Origin: Microbacterium paulum
Lineage (GTDB): Bacteria; Actinomycetota; Actinomycetes; Actinomycetales; Microbacteriaceae
Assembly (NCBI RefSeq): GCF_015707995.1
Contig: NZ_JAAGRY010000024.1
Location: 1-42,122, forward strand
Reading direction: 5' to 3'
Length of the DNA stretch: 42,122 nucleotides
Part shown: positions 36,696-42,122 of the stretch, piece by piece
How the letters are laid out: every line of letters begins with the position of its first letter
Position numbering within the stretch: position 1 is the stretch's first letter
Made by a program: the position numbers and the translations under genes
The notes under the pieces: model-generated
What the model was told of the DNA's origin: nothing
What the model saw: only the letters and a program-made list of their open reading frames with translations
Database searches by the model: none

Positions 36696-37662
36696 CATCG
36701 CTCTCACGACGGCCGTCCCGGTCGAGCGCCCCCGCGGCGCCCGGCCGGGCGGCCGGGGTGTGTCCGGTCGCACGCGCCGCACTCTCATCGCCTACGTGTT
36801 CCTCGCGCCGTTCCTCGCCCTGTTCGGCACCTTCGTCATCGCCCCGGCGATCTTCGGCGCGTGGATCAGCCTCACCGACTGGAGCCCCTTCCGCGACGAG
36901 CAGAACTTCGTGGGGGTGCAGAACTACCTCAACCTGTTCACACCTGGCAGCACGACCTCCGCGGATTTCTGGGAGTCGATGAGGGCCACCGGAATCTTTG
37001 TCGTCGCCAGCGTGCCGCTCCTGGTGGTGCTGCCGCTGCTGATCGCGCTGCTGCTGAACCAGAAGCTGGGTGGTGCGACCTTCTTCCGCACGCTGTTCTT
37101 CGCCCCGTACGTTCTGGGCGTCGCCATCGTCGGTGTGGTGTGGATGTACATCTTCGACACGCAGTCCGGCATCCTCAACCATCTGCTGGGCCTGGTCGGC
37201 CTGCCCGACGACATCCCCTGGGTCGTCGACACGCCGTGGGTGTGGGTCTCGCTCGTCGGCGTCACCGTGTGGTGGACCGCGGGCCTGAACACGGTCATCT
37301 TCCTGGCGGGTCTGAAGGGGATCAACGGAGACCTGTACGAAGCGGCCGCCCTCGACGGCGCAGGACCGGTCCGTGCGTTCTTCAGCGTCACCCTGCCGGG
37401 TCTGCGCCCGGTCATGCTCTTCATCACGACGACCACAGTGTTGGCCTCCGCGAACATGTTCGGCCAGTCCTACCTGCTCACCAACGGCGGGCCCGGCACG
37501 GCCACCCGCACCGCCATCATGTACATCGCCGACCAGGGTCTGTCGCAGAACAACATGGCTCCGGCGGCCGCGATGAGCTACATCCTCTTCGCCATCCTGG
37601 CCATCGTGAGTGTCATCAACTTCCGTCTGCAGCGCGAGCGCGCAGAGAGGGTCTCCTCATGA
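36685..37662 (+). CDS. Sugar ABC transporter permease 1 (MalF/UgpA type)
   Basis: This 325-residue protein has six predicted transmembrane helices. The EAA loop that contacts the ATPase is YEAAALDGAGPVRAFFSVTLPGLRP. The start LIAYVFLAPFLALFGTFVIAPAIFGAWISLTDW is typical of the MalF/UgpA group without the extra MalF loop. The ATG at 36685 lies inside the binding-protein gene (11-nt overlap), and the stop overlaps the next ATG (ATGA), so the subunits are coupled. No ATPase gene is in the operon; a shared MsmK/UgpC-like ATPase encoded elsewhere would energise the importer. Confidence 0.95.
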   Translation: MAADIALTTAVPVERPRGARPGGRGVSGRTRRTLIAYVFLAPFLALFGTFVIAPAIFGAWISLTDWSPFRDEQNFVGVQNYLNLFTPGSTTSADFWESMRATGIFVVASVPLLVVLPLLIALLLNQKLGGATFFRTLFFAPYVLGVAIVGVVWMYIFDTQSGILNHLLGLVGLPDDIPWVVDTPWVWVSLVGVTVWWTAGLNTVIFLAGLKGINGDLYEAAALDGAGPVRAFFSVTLPGLRPVMLFITTTTVLASANMFGQSYLLTNGGPGTATRTAIMYIADQGLSQNNMAPAAAMSYILFAILAIVSVINFRLQRERAERVSS

Positions 37663-38492
37663 CCGCCTCCCGCCGTGTGGCATCCCGTGCGGTGCTCTAC
37701 GCCATCCTCGGCGCTCTCGCGCTCGTGGTCATCTTCCCGCTCGCGTGGATGCTGTTGACGTCGTTCAAGACGGATGCCGATGCCGTGCGCAATCCGTACG
37801 CGCTTCCCGACCCGTTCTCCCTCGAGGCATACCAGCAACTGCTTCTCAGCGGTCAGCAGCCGATCTTCCTCTGGCTGTGGAACAGCTTCGCGGCGGCGAC
37901 ACTGCAGACGGTCCTGATCCTCGTCACCGCCTCGATGGCCGCCTACGCGCTCGCCCGTCTCGACTTCGCCGGCAAGCGCATCATCTTTGGTCTGATCATC
38001 GCCACTCTGCTTGTGCCGCCCGTCGTCTTCCTCATTCCCAACTACCTCATCGTCGAGAACTTCGGCTGGCTCGACAGCATCCTTGCGATCACCGTGCCCG
38101 GGGCGGCCAGCGCGTTCGGTGTCTTCTTCCTCCGGCAGTTCTTCGTGGGTCTCCCCGTGGAAGTCGAGGAAGCGGCCCGGATCGACGGAGCGGGCGAGTT
38201 CCGGATCTTCCTCCAAGTCGCCCTGCCGCTGGCGAAGCCGGCGCTGGCGACGCTGGCGGTGCTGTCGTTCCTCGGGAACTGGAACGACTTCCTCTGGCCC
38301 GTGTACGTGCTGCTCTCGCCCGAGAACATGACCCTCCAGCCGGGCCTCGCCATGCTGCAGGGCGCCTACCGGACGCACTTCGGCATCGTGATGGCGGGAG
38401 CTGTGATCGCCTCGGTCCCGGTGCTGGTGCTCTTCGCGTTCGCGCAGCGGCAGATCGTCGACTCCGTCGCCGGAGCGGCGGTCAAGGGATGA
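37659..38492 (+). CDS. Sugar ABC transporter permease 2 (MalG/UgpE type)
   Basis: This 277-residue protein has six helices. The EAA loop is EVEEAARIDGAGEFRIFLQVALPLAKPA. The N-terminus YAILGALALVVIFPLAWMLLTSFKTDADA and the LGNWNDFLWPVYVL stretch are standard for the MalG group. It pairs with the preceding permease to form the channel. Both ends overlap neighbours by 4 nt (ATGA), so it is embedded in the operon and its start is certain. Confidence 0.95.
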   Translation: MTASRRVASRAVLYAILGALALVVIFPLAWMLLTSFKTDADAVRNPYALPDPFSLEAYQQLLLSGQQPIFLWLWNSFAAATLQTVLILVTASMAAYALARLDFAGKRIIFGLIIATLLVPPVVFLIPNYLIVENFGWLDSILAITVPGAASAFGVFFLRQFFVGLPVEVEEAARIDGAGEFRIFLQVALPLAKPALATLAVLSFLGNWNDFLWPVYVLLSPENMTLQPGLAMLQGAYRTHFGIVMAGAVIASVPVLVLFAFAQRQIVDSVAGAAVKG

Positions 38493-39463
38493 CCCGCCGG
38501 CTATCGGCCCTCGCGTCGACCGTCGCCGTCCTGCTCCTGGTCGGCTGTGCGGCTGACGGGGGAGACGAGCCTCCGGCACCGTCGACCCCCGTCGCACCGT
38601 CGGTGTTCGCGATCGACGCCGACTTCCCTGATCCCGATGTCGTCGCCCTCGACGGAGAGGGCTTCGCCGCATTCGCGACGGGCGGACCCGGTCTCAACCT
38701 CCGGGTCGCGCACTCGGCGGACCTCGTGGAGTGGACGGTCGAGAACCGCGATGTCCTGCCACGACTTCCCGGCTGGGCCTCACCCGGCCGTACGTGGGCA
38801 CCGGAGGTAGTCGCCGCCTCAGAGCCCGGGTCGGGGTACGTCATGTACGTGACGGCGCAGGACACCGCGTCGGGCCGGCAGTGCATCGGGGTCGCAACGG
38901 CCGCCACGATCGACGACGACTTCGTTCCCGCGTCCGACGAGCCACTCGTCTGTCCCGTCGAGGAGGGCGGCGCGATCGACGCGTCGACGTTCGATGACCT
39001 CGACGGCACGCGCTACCTGCTCTGGAAGACCGACGGGAACTGCTGTGCGCAGGACACCTGGATCGAGATGGCCGCACTGTCTGCGGACGGCCTGTCACTG
39101 ACCGGCGCGCCGATCCGCCTCCTCCGGCAGACCCTCGACTGGGAGGGCGCGCTCGTGGAAGCCCCGACGCTCGTGCACCGCGACGGCCGCTACGTTCTGC
39201 TTTACTCCGCCAACGACTACGGCGGCGACTTCTACGCGGTGGGAGCCGCCACGGCCGAGAGCATCGAGGGACCCTACGAGAAGCTCGACGAACCGATCCT
39301 CCGCAGCGCGGGCGAGCTGCGCGGGCCCGGCGGGCAGGACGTCGTGAGCCGCGGTGACGCCGACACGCTCGTTTTCCACTCGTGGGACGAGCTGTACATG
39401 TACCGGGGTCTCGTCACGCGTCCGATCGAATGGGTCGACGGCATCCCCCGTGTGGGGGAGTGA
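38489..39463 (+). CDS. GH43-like lipoprotein
   Basis: This is a 324-residue lipoprotein. The signal ends in LLLVGC (acylated C20), then a Pro/Asp-rich tether. The rest is a five-bladed propeller of GH43/62 type, with the three acidic positions in DADFPDPDVVAL, GGAIDASTFDD and VEAPTLVHRDGRYVLLYSAND. It is held on the outer face of the membrane, so it may trim oligosaccharides next to the importer. The general acid (E in VEAP) and base are present, so activity is likely, with arabinofuranosidase or xylosidase as best guesses. Its start overlaps the permease stop (ATGA). The stop is 3 nt from that of the converging NCS2 permease, with no terminator. Confidence 0.88.
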   Translation: MTRRLSALASTVAVLLLVGCAADGGDEPPAPSTPVAPSVFAIDADFPDPDVVALDGEGFAAFATGGPGLNLRVAHSADLVEWTVENRDVLPRLPGWASPGRTWAPEVVAASEPGSGYVMYVTAQDTASGRQCIGVATAATIDDDFVPASDEPLVCPVEEGGAIDASTFDDLDGTRYLLWKTDGNCCAQDTWIEMAALSADGLSLTGAPIRLLRQTLDWEGALVEAPTLVHRDGRYVLLYSANDYGGDFYAVGAATAESIEGPYEKLDEPILRSAGELRGPGGQDVVSRGDADTLVFHSWDELYMYRGLVTRPIEWVDGIPRVGE

Positions 39464-39466
39464 CGC

Positions 39467-40924
39467 TCAGGCGCCCAGCAGCGCTTCGATGGGGCCGCGG
39501 GCGAAGAAGATCACGAACCCGGCGGCGACGATCCACAGCAGCGGGCTGATGGTCTTCGCGCGGCCGGAGAACGCGTGCAGCAGCACCCAGCTGACGAAGC
39601 CCGCGCCGATGCCGTTCGCGATCGAGTAGGTCATGGGCATGACGGTGATCGTGAGGAACACCGGCATGAGCACGCGGAAGTCGGTGAGGTCGATGTTCTT
39701 GATCTGCGCCATCATCATCGCTCCGACGATCACGAGCGCCGCCGCGGCGACCTCGGTCGGCACGATCGAGGTGAGCGGGGTGAAGAACATCGCGAGGAGG
39801 AACACGAGACCCGTGACGACGTTCGCGAGGCCCGTGCGCGCACCCTCGCCGATGCCGGCGCCCGACTCGATGAACACCGTGTTCGACGACGACGAGGTCG
39901 CGCCACCGGCGATCGCGCCGACACCCTCGACGATCAGCGCGGACTTGATGCGCGGGAAGTCGCCCTTCTCGTCGGCGAGCCCCGCCTCCTTGGCGAGACC
40001 GGTCATCGTGCCCATCGCGTCGAAGAAGTTCGAGAAGACGAGGGTGAACACGAGCATGAGCAGCGTGACGAAGCCGACCTTGGCGAAATCGAACGAGAAG
40101 TCGACGGCGCCGACGAGGCTGAGGTCGGGCACGCTCACCGGCGATCCGGTGAGCGCCGGGATCGTGAGTCCCCACCCGCCCGGGTGGTCGACGGCCGAGC
40201 CGAGGTGCCAGATCGCCTCGGCGATCACGGCGAGCACGGTGCCGACGATCAGGCCGATGAGCATCCCGCCCTTGACCTTCAGCGCGACGAGCACCGAGGT
40301 GAGGATCAGCGTGATGACGAACAGCAGGGTGGGCACGGATGCCACGGAGCCGCCGATGCCGAGGCCGACGGGCGGCGAGTTCGAGCCCGTCGCGGTGACG
40401 AATCCGGAGTTGATGAACCCGATGAACGCGATGAACAGGCCGATGCCGACGGTGATCGCGAGCTTCAGCTGCACGGGCACCGCGTCGAAGATCATCTTGC
40501 GCAGACCGGTCGCCGCGAGCAGCACGATGATCACACCGTTGATGACGACGAGGGCCATCGCCTCGGGCCAGGTGACCTCGTGGATGACGCTGAACGCGAG
40601 GAACGCGTTGATGCCGAGGCCCGCAGCGAAGCCGAACGGCAGCCGCGTGACGAGTCCGAACAGGATCGTCATGACGCCCGCGGTCAGCGCGGTCACCGCG
40701 CCGACGGCGCCGAACGCGAGGGTGTTGCCGGCGATGTCCTCCTTGCCCGACAGGATGATCGGGTTCAGCACCACGATGTAGGCCATCGTCACGAAGGTGA
40801 CGAGGCCGCCGCGCACCTCGGTGCCCACGGTCGAGCCGCGCCTCGTGATCTCGAAGAAGCGGTCGAGGGCGCCCACCGGCGCCGGTTCGGTGGTGCGGGT
40901 CGCCTGCGGGCGCGATTCAGACAT
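39467..40924 (-). CDS. NCS2-family purine permease (AzgA/PbuG-like)
   Basis: This is a 485-residue polytopic protein of the AzgA-type NCS2 branch. It starts with LDRFFEITRRGSTVGTEVRGGLVTFVTMAYIVVLNPIIL and has the conserved LPFGFAAGLGINAFLAF and FSNFFDAMGTMTGLAKEAGL. The TM10 region VGAIAGGATSSSSNTVFIESGAGIGEGARTGLANVVTG is the nucleobase-binding signature. It imports hypoxanthine, guanine or adenine with protons. GGAGG precedes the ATG and a minus-strand TAGCGT box lies further upstream (40946-40941). No purine-riboswitch-like structure is evident in the short leader. It is divergent from the DUF6350 gene. Confidence 0.95.
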   Translation of the reverse strand: MSESRPQATRTTEPAPVGALDRFFEITRRGSTVGTEVRGGLVTFVTMAYIVVLNPIILSGKEDIAGNTLAFGAVGAVTALTAGVMTILFGLVTRLPFGFAAGLGINAFLAFSVIHEVTWPEAMALVVINGVIIVLLAATGLRKMIFDAVPVQLKLAITVGIGLFIAFIGFINSGFVTATGSNSPPVGLGIGGSVASVPTLLFVITLILTSVLVALKVKGGMLIGLIVGTVLAVIAEAIWHLGSAVDHPGGWGLTIPALTGSPVSVPDLSLVGAVDFSFDFAKVGFVTLLMLVFTLVFSNFFDAMGTMTGLAKEAGLADEKGDFPRIKSALIVEGVGAIAGGATSSSSNTVFIESGAGIGEGARTGLANVVTGLVFLLAMFFTPLTSIVPTEVAAAALVIVGAMMMAQIKNIDLTDFRVLMPVFLTITVMPMTYSIANGIGAGFVSWVLLHAFSGRAKTISPLLWIVAAGFVIFFARGPIEALLGA

Positions 40925-41010
40925 GATTCCTCCAGCGAAAACGCTAGTGGATGCCGGGGCGCTCTCCGTCCCCCGCCGCGCGCCCGCACGGCGCGCTCTG
41001 CTCGGCTGGG

Positions 41011-41026
41011 TAGGGTCGAACGCGCA
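41011..41026 (+). promoter_or_regulatory. Leaderless-type promoter box of the DUF6350 gene
   Basis: TAGGGT (41011-41016) ends 9 nt before the ATG at 41026, with no ribosome-binding site between. Confidence 0.42.
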
Positions 41027-42087
41027 TGAATCGCCTTCTCGTCTCTCTCCTGGCCGCCGTCGACGCCCTGGTCGCGGCGGCTGTCGGTGTCGCGGCCACC
41101 CTCGCCCCGCTCACCGTGCTGTGGGTGTTCGGGCTCGGCGGCGGGGCCGATTGGGCGTCGCTCTGGCCGACGTCGGTGCGGCTGTGGCAGCTCGGCCAGC
41201 TGGTGCCGCTGCGCATCACCCTCCCGCCGGAGTACCTGAACGCAGTCGGCATCCCCGCCGACGCGGCGACCTTCTGGCTGTCGCTGGCGCCGCTCGCCTT
41301 CACCGTCTTCACCGCCGTGTTCGCCGCCCGTTCGGGGGCGCGCGCGGCGCGCGCCGGCGCGTGGGTCGTCGGGGTGGTGACGGGCGCGGTCGTCATGGCG
41401 GTGATCGCGTGGCTGCTGTGGCGCAGCTCGGGCAACCCCGTCGCGGCGGTCTACGGCTGGCAGGCACTCCTCCTCCCGACCGCCGTGTTCGCGGTGCCCG
41501 CCCTCGCCGGGGCGCTCGTCGGGGCGTGGCGGAACGGCGACGACGGTCTCGTCGACGCGGTGCGTCTGCGCGCCGAGCGCGACCCGCGATGGGCCGGTGT
41601 GCCCGAGGCCGCCGCGCGCGGCATCGGCATCGCCGTCGCGGGCTTCGTGGGCGCGGGCGCGCTGATCGTCGCTGTGGCGACGGTGCTGCGCGGCGGCCAG
41701 GTGATCGCGCTGTTCGAGGCATCCCACGTCGACGTCGCCGGCGGCGCGCTGCTCGCCCTCGCACAGCTCGCATACCTCCCGACACTGATTGTCTGGGGCG
41801 GGGCGTTCGTGGCCGGTCCCGGCTTCGCGCTCGGCACCGGCACCGCCGTCTCGCCGGCGGGCACGAACGTCGGGGTCCTCCCCGGCGTGCCCGCACTCGG
41901 CATCGTGCCCGAGACCGCGACACCGTGGATGCTCGTGAGCGTGCTGCTCATCGTCGCGGTCGGCTTCGTCGCCGGCGCCGCCGCGCGCGGCCGCCTGCAC
42001 CGCGCCTGCGCGAGCGGCAGCACGTCGGTCTTGTCGCTGACCGAGATCAGCGCGCGCCGGATCGGCACGAGGTCGCGGTCGCGGTAG
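41026..42087 (+). CDS. DUF6350 membrane protein; genuine sequence ends near 42000
   Basis: The open frame gives 353 residues, hydrophobic throughout with about nine membrane segments, starting MNRLLVSLLAAVDALVAAAVGVAATLAPLTVLWVFGLGGGADWASLWPTSVRLWQLG. This is the DUF6350 family, found in Actinobacteria just upstream of purN-purH; some members are called cell-division protein PerM. The last roughly 28 codons (from CASGSTSVL on) are not DUF6350-like. Read on the other strand they encode the start of PurH. The true gene therefore continues beyond the contig and the stop at 42085-42087 is an artefact of the joined sequence. The function of the family is unknown. Confidence 0.8.
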   Translation: MNRLLVSLLAAVDALVAAAVGVAATLAPLTVLWVFGLGGGADWASLWPTSVRLWQLGQLVPLRITLPPEYLNAVGIPADAATFWLSLAPLAFTVFTAVFAARSGARAARAGAWVVGVVTGAVVMAVIAWLLWRSSGNPVAAVYGWQALLLPTAVFAVPALAGALVGAWRNGDDGLVDAVRLRAERDPRWAGVPEAAARGIGIAVAGFVGAGALIVAVATVLRGGQVIALFEASHVDVAGGALLALAQLAYLPTLIVWGGAFVAGPGFALGTGTAVSPAGTNVGVLPGVPALGIVPETATPWMLVSVLLIVAVGFVAGAAARGRLHRACASGSTSVLSLTEISARRIGTRSRSR

Positions 42088-42107
42088 AGGGCGGGATCGA
42101 TGGTGGG
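42004..42107 (-). other. Inverted purH 5' fragment joined at the contig end (chimeric)
   Basis: On the minus strand from 42107 the reading PTIDPALYRDRDLVPIRR followed by ALISVSDKTDVLPLAQA is the N-terminus of PurH (AICAR transformylase/IMP cyclohydrolase); RRALISVSDKT is nearly invariant. In related genomes purH lies downstream of DUF6350 and purN on the same strand, so this piece is inverted and misplaced. With adapter directly beyond it, a fold-back or chimeric read is the simplest explanation. Confidence 0.75.
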
Positions 42108-42122
42108 AGATCGGAAGAGCGT
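42108..42122. other. Sequencing adapter at the contig end
   Basis: The last 15 bases, AGATCGGAAGAGCGT, are the start of the Illumina TruSeq adapter. They are not biological sequence. Confidence 0.93.

Noticed and set aside
40925..41025. Purine riboswitch ahead of the NCS2 permease
   Set aside because: The leader is short and lacks the conserved three-way-junction bases.

Overview
The window is high-GC DNA with short intergenic gaps, frequent ATGA/GTGA start-stop overlaps, GTG starts and strong GAC/GCC-type codon use. Several products are typical of Actinobacteria: an AccA/AccD-type 3-methylcrotonyl-CoA carboxylase, split LigD-polymerase and LigC genes, a DUF6350 protein and an LAxTG wall-sorting tail. 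I read it as a chromosomal contig from a Microbacteriaceae member, probably Microbacterium-like. The genus is inferred from gene content and style, not from a marker gene. The right end is a true contig end: it stops in an inverted purH fragment followed by sequencing-adapter sequence.

Layout. 1-3091: leucine-catabolic methylcrotonyl-CoA carboxylase (mccB then mccA, minus strand, mccA cut by the left edge). 3317-6597: an aldo/keto reductase divergent from an MmyB-type XRE regulator, an alpha/beta hydrolase and a DUF2316 protein. 6681-11538: a remodelled region. It holds an AbiE-like antitoxin with a truncated toxin, a repeated tRNA-flank sequence, the tail of an alpha-glucosidase, a GntR-MFS pair and a broken wall-anchored glucodextranase-like tail. 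It ends at an atypical CAT-anticodon tRNA-like gene whose 3' end is duplicated at 6681-6702, as expected for an integration (att) footprint. 11697-21180: housekeeping and repair genes (yccF, pcrA, sseB, LigD polymerase, AI-2E transporter, ThrE-like exporter, LigC ligase).

21335-27829 is an acyl-CoA catabolic block: a FadE5/DmdC-type dehydrogenase, then SDR-TetR on the plus strand, and an aminoglycoside-phosphotransferase-like (APH) kinase overlapping an acyl-CoA dehydrogenase on the minus strand. The SDR and kinase promoters carry nearly the same 20-bp operator, so these genes look like one regulon. Kinase plus dehydrogenase plus SDR matches the logic of the Pseudomonas levulinate (Lva) pathway and mammalian ACAD10/11, which remove a 4-hydroxyl group through a phosphorylated acyl-CoA. 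This is the most interesting system in the window. 27993-30095 is sucCD, with a hairpin and T-tract in its leader and a 30-bp hairpin at its end.

30177-39463 is a LacI-controlled plant-glycan locus: a cytoplasmic GH2, a secreted multidomain GH43, a LacI repressor, a sugar ABC importer (binding protein and two permeases, no ATPase) and a GH43-like lipoprotein. AGCGCT-centred sites lie at both main promoters. 39467-42122 holds an NCS2 purine permease and a DUF6350 membrane protein running into the chimeric contig end. Many housekeeping genes have a TAnnnT box 6-9 nt before the ATG and no ribosome-binding site, suggesting leaderless mRNAs, whereas regulated catabolic genes have leaders with GGAGG-like sites.
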